From Lachnospiraceae bacterium (GTDB lineage Bacteria; Bacillota; Clostridia; Lachnospirales; Lachnospiraceae): a DNA stretch of 64,000 nucleotides. The position numbers were made by a program, and so were the translations under genes. Numbering within the stretch: the stretch's first letter is position 1; each line of letters begins with the position of its first letter. A model generated the notes under the pieces. It searched no databases. It worked only from the letters and a program-made list of their open reading frames with translations, and was not told the origin of the DNA. The stretch spans positions 124,001-188,000 of the forward strand of contig JAFUNC010000012.1 in the NCBI GenBank assembly GCA_017473115.1, in the 5' to 3' direction. This document shows positions 52,579 to 62,000 of the stretch, piece after piece.

Positions 52579-52607
52579 TTGCATTTTTTACCTTTACTTA
52601 CTATAAT
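52579..52607 (+). promoter_or_regulatory. Promoter of the grcA-like gene
   Basis: TTGCAT, 17 bases, TATAAT at 52602-52607, about 60 bases before the start codon. Confidence 0.75.
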
Positions 52608-52667
52608 AAATACAAATAACAGTAATAGTTCCTATTATTATAATCATTATATAAGGAGGTATAAATT

Positions 52668-52910
52668 ATGCAAGCAGCTACAAATCAAGTTGATAATCTC
52701 GTTACATTATTAGACGGATATTTTAAAAAAGGAGGGCATCATCTTAACGTAAACGTTTTAGACAAAGAAACTTTAAGAGATGCTCAGAAACATCCCGAGA
52801 ACTATCCCCAACTTACCATAAGAGTGTCCGGCTATGCCGTAAACTTTACCAAATTAACTCCCGAGCAGCAGGAAGACGTAATCAACAGAACCTTCCATGA
52901 TGCAATCTAA
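52668..52910 (+). CDS. grcA: Autonomous glycyl radical cofactor (GrcA/YfiD-like)
   Basis: 80 residues, nearly all glycyl radical domain. RVSGYAVNF places the radical at Gly55. Residues 8-80 match the C-terminus of the PflB in this window very closely (VDNLVxLLDGY.[11 protein letters not shown], then [15 protein letters not shown] and INRTFHD.). In E. coli YfiD/GrcA replaces the oxygen-damaged C-terminus of PFL and restores activity. The start has AAGGAGGTATAAATT ahead and its own promoter and terminator, so it is expressed separately from pflB. PflA would charge it. The gene lies 46 kb from pflB in the window. Confidence 0.9.
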   Translation: MQAATNQVDNLVTLLDGYFKKGGHHLNVNVLDKETLRDAQKHPENYPQLTIRVSGYAVNFTKLTPEQQEDVINRTFHDAI

Positions 52911-52916
52911 ACATAC

Positions 52917-52952
52917 AAAACCCCTTACGAATTTTCTTCGTAAGGGGTTTTT
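52917..52952. terminator. Terminator after grcA, bidirectional
   Basis: AAAACCCCTTACGAA and TTCGTAAGGGGTTTTT around a 5-base loop. It also lies after the stop of the minus-strand gene at 52985. Confidence 0.9.
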
Positions 52953-52984
52953 CTATTTACACTATGTATGCCGTTCGTCAGTTT

Positions 52985-53206
52985 TTATACCATAAGCCCC
53001 GCAATAAACGGTGCTGCCAACATAACAATTGACACCACAACGCTGACAATCATCAAAATACCGCCGCGTTTTCTCATATCCTTCTGGGCATACTCAATTT
53101 CCCGCTCTTTCTCTTTCAAGCAAAGTTTTGGGAAGAAGAACATAAATGCACCCAATAAAAAAATCATTGCTCCGACACCTATTTTTGCAATTTCATATAA
53201 ACCCAT
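52985..53206 (-). CDS. Small membrane protein, 73 residues
   Basis: Two membrane helices (about 5-25 and 48-70) around a charged cytoplasmic loop (LKEKEREIEYAQKDMRKRGG). The start has AGGAGGAGAAAA ahead, the strongest support. No family can be named. It is last in a run of four membrane-protein genes read right to left (56022 to 52985). Confidence 0.6.
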   Translation of the reverse strand: MGLYEIAKIGVGAMIFLLGAFMFFFPKLCLKEKEREIEYAQKDMRKRGGILMIVSVVVSIVMLAAPFIAGLMV

Positions 53207-53236
53207 TTTTCTCCTCCTCTTGTAATTTCTCTTACT

Positions 53237-53572
53237 TTACGAATTCAAATATAATACCGGCCAAAATATCATAAAAAATCCTAAAATAAGACCCTGAATT
53301 GTTCCAATTACAAAGGCAAAAATACCCAAACCGATACCCCATTTACATTTCTTATATTCTGATGTATACGAAGGATATTTTTTACCGCCCACAATTCCGC
53401 AGATAATTGCCACCCATATAGTAGGTCCAATCCATCCCAGAGCTACCGCGGATACGATTCCGCAAATAAACGAAGCCATTGCCAGTCCGGAGCCCGGCAT
53501 CTGTTCGGTAGTGTTGTTTTCTTCCTTTATAATTGTTTCGGATACAGTTCCATACATATCATTTTCGTTCAT
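53237..53572 (-). CDS. Small membrane protein, DUF4190-like
   Basis: 111 residues. An acidic, Thr-rich N-terminal tail (about 1-25) is followed by two hydrophobic segments, MASFICGIVSAVALGWIGPT with WVAIICGIVG, and GIGLGIFAFVIGTIQGLILG. This is the pattern of DUF4190-type proteins. Ribosome site AAGGAGAATAAA. The role is unknown. It sits between two other membrane-protein genes. Confidence 0.6.
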   Translation of the reverse strand: MNENDMYGTVSETIIKEENNTTEQMPGSGLAMASFICGIVSAVALGWIGPTIWVAIICGIVGGKKYPSYTSEYKKCKWGIGLGIFAFVIGTIQGLILGFFMIFWPVLYLNS

Positions 53573-53600
53573 TTTATTCTCCTTTTATGATATACATCCT

Positions 53601-54302
53601 TTATGATTCCCAAATCGGATTTTCAGTGACATAGTAATTTCCGAAACCATAATCCGGCTCTTTGCTCATAATGATATAACTGAATATAATCATTACAATC
53701 GGTATAAACAATGTTAAAATGGAAGCCCACATGGCATGTTCCTGCATTCCGTATGTAATCAACACGTCATAGTACATTCTCCATTTGATAAAATAGAGAA
53801 CTACGGTTGCTGCCAAATACACCACAAGTCCTACCAACATTACAGCCAACAGAAGGAGCATAAGAGCCAATGCTCCGCCTCCCGAAGCGTACGCGCCGGA
53901 ATAATCTGCGTTTTCAGCCGCCACCTGCAAAGCCTGGCTTCCGTAATCACAAATTTCCATAACCAAATCCACAATTAACGTAACAACCATGACAATAATA
54001 TATGCCCAAAATGCCTTTTTACGATTCTTTGTTTTAAACTTGTTAAAAATACTGAACTCCCGATGCGATAATGTCATCGCTATATACTGCTGTCCAAAGG
54101 GAATAAATGCCAACCATGCATGTCGAAAACCTGCTTTTCTTGCCATAATAAAATATGGTATTGCAGATGCAACGTACGTGACCAGCATACTAATAATTGC
54201 AGACCCCATAATCACAACAAACGCAAGCAAAAAAATCCCCACAAACAAAAGTGCTTCTTCATCTGACATACTTCTTGTCATCAATAAGTTAAATTGATTC
54301 AT
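53601..54302 (-). CDS. Multi-pass membrane protein, unknown
   Basis: 233 residues with about four or five membrane helices. A membrane segment near the N-terminus (about 17-50) leads to IARKAGFRHAWLAFIPF-like sequence (IMARKAGFRHAWLAFIPFG), then a soluble loop and two further hydrophobic stretches. The 'A-W-L-A-F-I-P-f-G' phrase is seen in Clostridial proteins of unknown function that sit next to DUF4190-like genes. Ribosome site GGAGGAAACGAAA. Part of the membrane-protein run. Confidence 0.65.
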   Translation of the reverse strand: MNQFNLLMTRSMSDEEALLFVGIFLLAFVVIMGSAIISMLVTYVASAIPYFIMARKAGFRHAWLAFIPFGQQYIAMTLSHREFSIFNKFKTKNRKKAFWAYIIVMVVTLIVDLVMEICDYGSQALQVAAENADYSGAYASGGGALALMLLLLAVMLVGLVVYLAATVVLYFIKWRMYYDVLITYGMQEHAMWASILTLFIPIVMIIFSYIIMSKEPDYGFGNYYVTENPIWES

Positions 54303-54375
54303 TTTCGTTTCCTCCTCAAAATATATCTGTTTCGACGAATTTCTATCAAAATATTATAATTCTATGCAATTAAAT

Positions 54376-56022
54376 TCAAAGAATTTCTTTCACTTCTCCG
54401 GTTTCAATATCGACAAAATACCTATACGTGCCCTCCAGATATCTCGCATAAACTTCACACACAATAAATCCTTCGCCCACAAGCATATTCGTACTGCATC
54501 CATAATCAGACTCTTCAAACGCTACCGGCACGGAAGCAAGCAAGGTTTGGTTTCCGCCGCCCTTATCACAGGAATAAATATCATATCCTGTCTTACCTTC
54601 CTGCATATAATAAATCGTATCATTAAAAATATTGAAATCTACGACCTGCTCCAGCAAATATTCATTCGCGACGTCGGTTTTATCTAATATCAATGTACAA
54701 TCTCCGTTGTAGGAATAAGGATATTCACCGCCGAAATCACGCGGTTCATACGGATCATTTATTAAATCACACAAGCAATATCCGTTTTCGCCGAGAAACT
54801 GATAATCGACACCCGGCCACCAATAAGTATAATTCAGATAAGTATACAAATATTTCTGTACCCATATTCGGCTGTCAAGCCCGGTAAGTGCGTTTACTCC
54901 TTTATCGTAAAGAACCGCATTTCCTGCATCGATGGTTCCTCCTAAATCAATACAATAAATATCCGCAACATATTCTTCTTCCGTAGCCTGAGTGTACAGC
55001 AATTTGCCGTCAACCACGCCGAAAAATATTCTGTTACTTGTGGGGGAACATACTTCCTTTACTGAACCGTCAGCAACAGATACCTGCAGAACAGAAAATG
55101 GTGCCTCGTCACTGTAGCCGCTACAACCTACGTACAAGTATTCCTCGTAATAATAGATTCCGCATGCGTGAATTTTACCATCTCCCGGCAAAGAATATAA
55201 TTTCTCCGCCATCCCGGAACCATCAATCTTCCAAATTGTTTTTCCGGTGGTGTAATACATCACACCATCATGCCAGGTTGCATTTCCTTTTACAACATTA
55301 CCGATTTGATATGCAATCTCCTGATTGATATCGTCGGGATGCTCATTTAATAATTGATTCGCATCATAGCAGACTTTGTAATCAGCACCTAAGTTTTTCA
55401 CAAGGTACGCACCTGCGCCAACGAAACATCCAAGAACACAAACCGCGGTAATACATGTAAGCACAATGGTTTGAACGGTTCCGCCGGCTTTTTTCTTTCC
55501 GTAGTAAATGCAACTGAGTATCGCAAGCAGGAAACCCGCAAGCAACATACTTAAGAAGATGTATGCTTTGACGTTCATCACAAGATTTGCAAATCCAAAT
55601 CCTATGAACACCGGAATATATCCAAGTCCTGTCAGCGATGCCATCAACATCCCTGCAATACGAAGCACATAGCCATACTCACTTTTTTCATAATCCATTA
55701 TAAAAGATGCAACGATAAGCACGATTCCCGCTAATAAAAGAAAAGGCACAACCTTAGGTGCACATACTTCCACAAGTTCCAAATAATCGCGGAAAATATG
55801 ATCATGCAGCATATCATTTATATATGGTTGACGTGATACAAAGGTTAAAAACGGCTCTGCATTTTTAATTGTTAACGCAACATATCCGCAAATCACCACG
55901 GCAAAAAAAGCCAATATTTTTTCTGCGTCAATAAACCAGCCTGTGAACCGTTCTTTTTTTCCGCCTTCAGATTCCTTCACTTCTTTTTTATCTTCAACAA
56001 CTTCCGTTTCTTGATTATCCAT
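54376..56022 (-). CDS. Membrane protein with extracytoplasmic DUF5050-like repeat domain
   Basis: 548 residues from the ATG at 56022 (AAGGGGCATTAT ahead). A charged N-terminus is followed by about six membrane helices up to residue 220. A soluble region of about 320 residues follows, with repeats such as IWKIDGSGMAEKLYSLPGDG and later GYDIYSCDKGGGNQTLLASV. These are beta-propeller-like 'Y/W..d..G....L' blades as in DUF5050 proteins. Outside or inside placement depends on helix count. A sensory or surface role is possible, nothing more specific. It is first in the run of four. Confidence 0.65.
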   Translation of the reverse strand: MDNQETEVVEDKKEVKESEGGKKERFTGWFIDAEKILAFFAVVICGYVALTIKNAEPFLTFVSRQPYINDMLHDHIFRDYLELVEVCAPKVVPFLLLAGIVLIVASFIMDYEKSEYGYVLRIAGMLMASLTGLGYIPVFIGFGFANLVMNVKAYIFLSMLLAGFLLAILSCIYYGKKKAGGTVQTIVLTCITAVCVLGCFVGAGAYLVKNLGADYKVCYDANQLLNEHPDDINQEIAYQIGNVVKGNATWHDGVMYYTTGKTIWKIDGSGMAEKLYSLPGDGKIHACGIYYYEEYLYVGCSGYSDEAPFSVLQVSVADGSVKEVCSPTSNRIFFGVVDGKLLYTQATEEEYVADIYCIDLGGTIDAGNAVLYDKGVNALTGLDSRIWVQKYLYTYLNYTYWWPGVDYQFLGENGYCLCDLINDPYEPRDFGGEYPYSYNGDCTLILDKTDVANEYLLEQVVDFNIFNDTIYYMQEGKTGYDIYSCDKGGGNQTLLASVPVAFEESDYGCSTNMLVGEGFIVCEVYARYLEGTYRYFVDIETGEVKEIL

Positions 56023-56185
56023 ATAATGCCCCTTATAGTGTTCGTATGCTACTAATACTAACATTCTTGTAAATAAAAGTCAATACATATTTTTTAATTA
56101 CGCTTTCATTTTTTTCTTGTAGAGGCGCTCTTAAAATGCCACGCTACGAATATAATACTCCAATCGGAAAGGAACGACCCGCCAT

Positions 56186-56416
56186 ATGCAGGCATTCTTT
56201 GACTATGCCGTTCCAATTTTACGATACCGGCGATATGATCTTATCGGATTTCATTGGAAGTATTCCGGCTCTACCGAACCTTCTGTTTTAATTTTTATAA
56301 CTTTTCTTTTTGCAATCTTTATGATTGTACTGATCTGGATAATAGAGGCAATATTTTATGCCGTTGATAAAAGACAAGGCTTCTATGGCGTGAATAAATG
56401 GAAGAATAAAAAATAA
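56186..56416 (+). CDS. Small membrane protein, 76 residues, uncertain
   Basis: One clear membrane helix (about 34-58, VLIFITFLFAIFMIVLIWII) follows a short basic region, with a basic tail (GVNKWKNKK). The ribosome site is poor: AAAGGAACG is 13 bases from the ATG. An in-frame internal start is not obvious. It is in the same direction as the Cys-rich gene that follows after 37 bases. It may be real but is weakly supported. Confidence 0.35.
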   Translation: MQAFFDYAVPILRYRRYDLIGFHWKYSGSTEPSVLIFITFLFAIFMIVLIWIIEAIFYAVDKRQGFYGVNKWKNKK

Positions 56417-56453
56417 GAATCCGCACACCCTAATAGTGAAAGTGAGGTGCGCT

Positions 56454-56621
56454 ATGATCGGAGATAAAAAGAACAACCCCAACAAAGTATCCAATTCCTA
56501 CGAAAACTGTACCTGTGATAAGGACAAATCCAAGAAAAATTGTGACTGCAGCAAATACTACGAAGTTGAACCCTTACCCGAATCTTCCCGTCCCAGAAAA
56601 GACGGACCGGGTGGGAATTAA
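56454..56621 (+). CDS. Small Cys-containing protein, 55 residues
   Basis: ATG at 56454 has GAGGTGCGCT ahead. The sequence begins MIGDKKNNPNKVSNSYENCT, with Cys residues in CTCDKDKSKKNCDCSKYY, and ends PLPESSRPRKDGPGGN. Four Cys in two C-x-C pairs suggest metal binding. It is hydrophilic throughout. I recall similar short proteins in Lachnospiraceae with a conserved 'YYEVEPLPES..PRKDGPGG' end and no function. A terminator follows 35 bases later. Confidence 0.65.
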   Translation: MIGDKKNNPNKVSNSYENCTCDKDKSKKNCDCSKYYEVEPLPESSRPRKDGPGGN

Positions 56622-56655
56622 ACAAAAGCAGATACCCGTTATCATAATTAGAATT

Positions 56656-56689
56656 AAAGAGTGCACTTCTCTTGAAGTGCACTCTTTTT
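56656..56689. terminator. Terminator between the Cys-rich gene and the P-type ATPase gene
   Basis: AAAGAGTGCACTTC-TCTT-GAAGTGCACTCTTT with T or A runs both sides, so it can serve both converging genes. Confidence 0.9.
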
Positions 56690-56697
56690 GACTATTT

Positions 56698-59316
56698 TTA
56701 TTTATGCGCCTTAATCAGTCCCAGTGCCTTGGAAATTTCCATAACCACTGTGGGCACAAGCACAAGACCTAATGTTACCAGGTATAATTTTGCGGGTAAA
56801 ATTACCAAACCAAATGCTACTCTCAACGGTGTGAAAAGTACCAACGCTACCAAAATCACTGAAATCAAAACTGCTCCGTTTAACTTGCGGTTCGTAAACA
56901 GTCCGATTTTGAAAAGCGAACGTTCCGAACGCATATTATATGACTGCAAAACCTGAGAGAAGGCAAGCACCATAAATGCCATAGTCTGACCGCCTTCCAG
57001 AGTACCGGTCACCGTCTCACCCATCTTGAAACCGATTAATGTAAGCACTGCGAACATTGCCCCCATTAATACAACACGTATGCCGAGACCGTGTGCAAAA
57101 ATGCCTTCTGTCTTCGGTCTGGGCTTATGTTCCATAACATCCTTTTCTACATCTTCCATACCAAGCGCAATTGCAGGAAGCGAATCCGTTACAAGGTTGA
57201 TCCATAATAACTGCATAGATAACAACGGTGTTTTATGCCACAAAAGCATTGCTAAAAATACTGCGATTACTTCACCAATATTGGTTCCGAGAAGGAATCC
57301 AACCACCTTCTTAATATTTGCATAAATGCCTCTACCTTCTTTTACTGCATCTACGATAGTGGCAAAGTTATCATCCGTCAACGTCATATCAGCAGCACCC
57401 TTGGCAACATCGGTACCGGTAATACCCATAGCACAACCGATATCCGCAGCCTTTAAAGCCGGCGCATCGTTTACACCGTCACCGGTCATAGACACAATCT
57501 GTCCTTTACGCTGCCATGCTTTGACAATTCGAATCTTATTTTCCGGTGAAACACGTGCATATACTGAAATGCTCTCAACTTTCTCATCTAATTCACTGTC
57601 AGTCATAGCATCCAATTGCGCACCTGTAATTGCACTGTCGCCTTCTAAAAGAATGCCAAGTTCTTTGGCAATGGCAGATGCAGTAACAACATGGTCACCG
57701 GTAATCATAACCGGCTTAATACCTGCCTTACGACAAACCTCAACCGCAGCCTTCGCTTCCGGTCTGGGCGGATCAATCATTCCGACGAGACCCATAAACA
57801 CAAGTCCGTTCTCCAATTCTTCTGATATGGGATTTTCAGGAATTTTATCAATTTCCTTATAAGCAATTGCAAGCACACGCAGTGCATTTTCACTCATGGA
57901 TTCCGTCATCTTTTTGGCAGTTTCCAAATCTCCCTTCACGCAACGGCTTGCCATCATATCAAAAGCACCTTTTACAATGACAATGTTTTTGCCGTCAATA
58001 TGATTTACGGTTGACATCAGTTTACGGTCTGAATCAAAAGGAATTTCAGCCAATCTGGGATATTTCGCATTTAACTCTTCTTTCGGCATACCTTTCTGAT
58101 GCGCAGCGTATACAATAGAGGTTTCCGTAGGATCACCGATGTGCTGTTCTTCCCCGTCCTCATGGAATACAACGGAACCGTCACAGCAAAGTACACCATA
58201 CATCAAAAGTTTTTGAATATCTTCACCGTTTTCGGCAGAAATTTTTTCAGTATCCGTGCAACCGTCCACAAACGCCCGGGTAAGTGTCATACGGTTCTGG
58301 GTCAGTGTTCCTGTTTTATCCGAACAAATAACGGATGCACCACCTAAAGTCTCCACTGCAGGAAGTTTTCGAATAAGTGCATTCTTTTTTACCATACACT
58401 GAACGCCGATGGAAAGCACAATGGTAACAATTGCAGGCAAACCTTCCGGGATAGCCGATACTGCCAACGAAACAGCAGTCATAAAAATCTCCAACACGGG
58501 AATATCATTTGCAAGACCTACCACAAAAATAATTGCGCAGGCAGCAAGTGCCATAATTCCCAAATATTTACCGAGTTGAGCCAGTTTCTTCTGTAAGGGT
58601 GTCTGACTTTCCTCTTCTTCATCCAACAGGTTCGCAATTTTACCCATTTCGGTATCCATTCCGATTGCGGTAACTACAGCCGTTGCAGTACCGTAAGTAA
58701 TAGAACATCCCGAATATACCATATTATGACGATCACCCAAAGATGCATCTTCTTTTACATCCGCAAGATAATCTTTTTCAGCAGGCACGGATTCTCCGGT
58801 TAATGCGGACTCTTCCGACTTAAGTCCTGCGCTAAGAAGTAATTTGGCGTCCGCAGGAACAAAATCTCCGGCTTCCAGACGAATAACATCTCCGGGAACC
58901 AACTCTGCAGCATCAATTACCTTCTCTTCCCCGTCACGGATTACGCGTGCATGAGGTGCCGACATGTTTTTTAAGGCATCCAAAGCCTTCTCTGCCTTAC
59001 CTTCCTGATATACGCCCATTATGGCATTGAGAATAACAATAAGTACAATTAAAGCAGGCTCAAAAAGTTCTCCCCAATTTTTTTCAACACAAACTACAAC
59101 AAAAGATACAATTGCTGCAGCGATAAGAATCAAAATCATTGCATCTTTAAACTGATCCAAGAATCTCTGAACGGTTGTTTTCTTTTTCTTTTCTTTCAGT
59201 TTGTTTGCACCGTATTTTTGCTGACGGTTCAGAACTTCTGCAGCAGCAAGACCGGTTTTCTTATCCGTCTGTAAACTTTGTAAAAGTTCTTCATTATTTT
59301 GACTGTAAGGTACCAA
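56698..59316 (-). CDS. Calcium-type P-type ATPase (P2 class)
   Basis: 872 residues. The start is TTG at 59316: AGGAGG is seven bases ahead and no ATG fits; the codons before it are the ribosome site itself. The order is cation ATPase N domain, four helices, phosphorylation motif [12 protein letters not shown] (Asp about 333), nucleotide domain with MVKGAFD-like sequence, [11 protein letters not shown] and six C-terminal helices. [11 protein letters not shown] in helix four is the Ca2+-binding signature of SERCA/PMCA pumps. Helix five has no potassium-type lysine that I can see. It expels Ca2+ (or another divalent cation) with ATP. Confidence 0.93.
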   Translation of the reverse strand: MVPYSQNNEELLQSLQTDKKTGLAAAEVLNRQQKYGANKLKEKKKKTTVQRFLDQFKDAMILILIAAAIVSFVVVCVEKNWGELFEPALIVLIVILNAIMGVYQEGKAEKALDALKNMSAPHARVIRDGEEKVIDAAELVPGDVIRLEAGDFVPADAKLLLSAGLKSEESALTGESVPAEKDYLADVKEDASLGDRHNMVYSGCSITYGTATAVVTAIGMDTEMGKIANLLDEEEESQTPLQKKLAQLGKYLGIMALAACAIIFVVGLANDIPVLEIFMTAVSLAVSAIPEGLPAIVTIVLSIGVQCMVKKNALIRKLPAVETLGGASVICSDKTGTLTQNRMTLTRAFVDGCTDTEKISAENGEDIQKLLMYGVLCCDGSVVFHEDGEEQHIGDPTETSIVYAAHQKGMPKEELNAKYPRLAEIPFDSDRKLMSTVNHIDGKNIVIVKGAFDMMASRCVKGDLETAKKMTESMSENALRVLAIAYKEIDKIPENPISEELENGLVFMGLVGMIDPPRPEAKAAVEVCRKAGIKPVMITGDHVVTASAIAKELGILLEGDSAITGAQLDAMTDSELDEKVESISVYARVSPENKIRIVKAWQRKGQIVSMTGDGVNDAPALKAADIGCAMGITGTDVAKGAADMTLTDDNFATIVDAVKEGRGIYANIKKVVGFLLGTNIGEVIAVFLAMLLWHKTPLLSMQLLWINLVTDSLPAIALGMEDVEKDVMEHKPRPKTEGIFAHGLGIRVVLMGAMFAVLTLIGFKMGETVTGTLEGGQTMAFMVLAFSQVLQSYNMRSERSLFKIGLFTNRKLNGAVLISVILVALVLFTPLRVAFGLVILPAKLYLVTLGLVLVPTVVMEISKALGLIKAHK

Positions 59317-59687
59317 AATACTTCCTCCTTTATAAAACACAAATATTTAATGCATAATTATGGCATTATTTTTTGTCTGATTTGTTAAATATATTATTAA
59401 ACATATATTTTTGCAATAAAAAAATTAATTTCTGTTGTAATAAAATAATAAATCTTATGCGTATCTTAACCGTTTTAGTCCAAAAAGAAAAGCCGACGGT
59501 CTCCCGCAGGCTCTTCTTTTCAATATTTTAACCCTTCAACATCTATATGCACAGTCTTGGAGTATTAAGACTGAAGCATCCTGTTGTCACAAAAGGTAAC
59601 CCATACTACTTATTTTTTCTTCGAAAACTTACGCTTTATTACTACTTTTATAAGTTTCATTACGCATTTCTGCATAAAAGGTGATTT
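59317..59687. other. Intergenic stretch between the Ca-type ATPase and the GH2 gene
   Basis: About 370 bases without a credible reading frame. A hairpin at 59482-59520 (AAGAAaAGCC ... GGCTcTTCTT, followed by T on the minus strand) may be the terminator of the GH2 operon, about 170 bases past its stop. A second short stem, CAGTCTT / AAGACTG, lies at 59552-59573. The first part, nearest the ATPase, should hold its promoter; AT-rich sequence made the boxes ambiguous. Confidence 0.5.
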
Positions 59688-61919
59688 TCATTTTTTAATC
59701 TGATTTAATTGCGCATTCAATCCAAGAAGTTGTTCCTTGGTAAAGGTGATGCCTGCGGTTCCCATAAGGTTTGCAAGACGGATAATGGTAAATCCGTTCA
59801 TCATCTGCAGCATTCCTTCGTTCATTTCAAAGCCCGCTGCCATACCGCCTGCATTCTTCTGCATCTGCTGCATCAAGCCACCAATCAAAAGTGCGCCCTG
59901 GGGATTTGCCATAATGTCACCCATAGTGTCGTTCAAAGAGAAGTATCCTTCAGGTTCTGTGATATCAAACCAGTTAAGAATTGCACCTTTTTCTTTTAAC
60001 TTATATGCTTCATTGAACTTCTCAACCTTGCGGATTGTGCTGTGATCCGTGCAATCGCCTGCAACTGCTTCCAACTCGGATACGCCCTCATTGGGAACGT
60101 CAAAGTAGAAGAAGTGCTCTGCAGATGCCTGCTTTCCAAGGCTCTTTCCATTTACGAACAATTCAACTTCCGGTAAGTTAGAGTATACGGTCACCTTGGT
60201 AACATCTTCTACTCTGTCTACATATCTCTTACCGCAAATGTGTACGAAAGGATCATCTGATAACCATGCTTTGTATGCATAGAAGGAATCCTTCTTGTAC
60301 TTACGGTCAAAAGTCATAAGACCCTTGTGGTTCTGTCCGTTCTCGCCACCTTCGTTTCTTGCGTCAGCACCGAAGTCGAACATGTTCCATACATGTGTTG
60401 CCCAGAGATACTTTCTTGTGAATAACTGCTTAATAAGTTCTTCGTGATAGTATGCCTGATATTCTTCTGTATAATCGCCCTGTGTCGGCTTAGAGGTATG
60501 CCAGTTAAGAGCTTCACAACCATATTCGCTGACACCGATAGGGATATTCGGGAATGTCTTATGGAAGTTATCAAACCAAGGTCCGTTCATGGAAGTATCT
60601 CCGCCGTACCATCCGAAGTAGTGGTTGTAAGAAACCACGTCGGGAATCTGCACATACGGATCATGAATATCGCACATCGATACACAAGCGATGGTTGTTA
60701 ATCTTGTGGAATCCATCTTGTGAACCATATCATTTAATAAATTGTGGTTATCCAATAAGTCTGCATCAGAACCGGCCATACTGATTTCGTTAGAGAGACC
60801 CCAAACCACGATAGAAGGATGGTTATAATTCTGAACAATAAGTTCCTTCATCTGAGAAATTGTATTTTCTCTACCGTTTGGCATATGCTTAGAAATATAG
60901 GGAATTTCTGCCCAGATTACCATACCCATTTCATCACACAAATCATAGAAGAACTGATCGTGCTGATAATGTGCAAGACGGATTGTGGTTGCACCCATTT
61001 CATAAATGTATTCCATATCTTCTCTGTGGTGTTCAGGCAACAACGCATTACCCAATCCCCATCTGTCCTGATGTCGTGATACACCTCTTAAAGGATATTC
61101 TTCGCCGTTTAAGATAAATCCGTTTTCAGGGTCAATCTTAAAAGTACGGCATCCGAAAGGCGCAGAAACGGTATCAAGAACATCTTCTCCTTTTACAAGG
61201 TCAACTTCTGCTCTGTAAAGATAAGGATCCTTACGGCCGTGCCATAAATGTACTTTGGGAATTGTAATCACTGCTTTCGTATCAGCAACTGCCTGCTTTA
61301 CTTCTGCGATTACATTTTCTTCATAATCATAAATCTTATAAACAAGTTCCTGACCGTCTGCAGGGTTGGTTAAGAATACTTCTACTGCAACGTCAGCATC
61401 TTCACCCTTCACTTCAGGTGTTACCATAAGGCCGGGACCTCCGTAGTAATCAAGGTCAAAGTGTGAATTATTTACTGCAATAATATTTACGTCACGATAG
61501 AGACCGCCATAGAAGGTAAAGTCTGCCATCTGAGGATATACTCTGTCATTTTCTGCGTTGTCAACAGCTACAACAATCAAGTTGTCCATTTCCAAGGCAT
61601 CTGTAATGTCTGCTCTCCAAGTAGAGTAACCGCCGTCATGACTTGCAATCTTCTTTCCGTTGATGTAAAGGTCTGCAGAAGAGTTTGCACCACGGAATTC
61701 CATGTAATATCTGTCTGCTTCGGGTAAATCGAATTTCTTTAATTCTTTTGCATAATATGCGGTTCCGCGGTAGTAGTCTGCGCCACCGTCCTGGCCGTCA
61801 ATGGCATTCCAACTGTGAGGAAGGGTAACCCAATCCCACTTTTCAGGCATAGTTGCCGGTACTTCGGTTGCATTCTTGGTAAAAGCCCATTTTACGTTAA
61901 AATTTATAATCTCTCTCAC
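59688..61919 (-). CDS. Glycoside hydrolase family 2 (beta-galactosidase/glucuronidase type)
   Basis: 743 residues. GTG start at 61919 with AAAAGGAGACAGTTCAA ahead. A jelly-roll domain with WDWVTLPHSWNAIDGQDGG (about 1-165), an immunoglobulin-like domain, and the barrel follow. The acid/base Glu is E378 in WGLSNEIS and the nucleophile E465 in IGVSEYGCEA. It releases beta-linked galactose or a related sugar; the exact sugar is unknown. Beyond the usual end (about 648-743) there is an extra helical, Met-rich tail, IMANPQGALLIGGLMQQMQ and EMNEGMLQMMNGFTIIRLAN. It is made with the upstream transporter, whose gene ends 82 bases earlier. Confidence 0.92.
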   Translation of the reverse strand: MREIINFNVKWAFTKNATEVPATMPEKWDWVTLPHSWNAIDGQDGGADYYRGTAYYAKELKKFDLPEADRYYMEFRGANSSADLYINGKKIASHDGGYSTWRADITDALEMDNLIVVAVDNAENDRVYPQMADFTFYGGLYRDVNIIAVNNSHFDLDYYGGPGLMVTPEVKGEDADVAVEVFLTNPADGQELVYKIYDYEENVIAEVKQAVADTKAVITIPKVHLWHGRKDPYLYRAEVDLVKGEDVLDTVSAPFGCRTFKIDPENGFILNGEEYPLRGVSRHQDRWGLGNALLPEHHREDMEYIYEMGATTIRLAHYQHDQFFYDLCDEMGMVIWAEIPYISKHMPNGRENTISQMKELIVQNYNHPSIVVWGLSNEISMAGSDADLLDNHNLLNDMVHKMDSTRLTTIACVSMCDIHDPYVQIPDVVSYNHYFGWYGGDTSMNGPWFDNFHKTFPNIPIGVSEYGCEALNWHTSKPTQGDYTEEYQAYYHEELIKQLFTRKYLWATHVWNMFDFGADARNEGGENGQNHKGLMTFDRKYKKDSFYAYKAWLSDDPFVHICGKRYVDRVEDVTKVTVYSNLPEVELFVNGKSLGKQASAEHFFYFDVPNEGVSELEAVAGDCTDHSTIRKVEKFNEAYKLKEKGAILNWFDITEPEGYFSLNDTMGDIMANPQGALLIGGLMQQMQKNAGGMAAGFEMNEGMLQMMNGFTIIRLANLMGTAGITFTKEQLLGLNAQLNQIKK

Positions 61920-62000
61920 TTGAACTGTCTCCTTTTACTGTTTTTATGATAAAATTTGTTCTGCTGTTGAACCGAAATCCAACAGCAGAAACTGATTATA

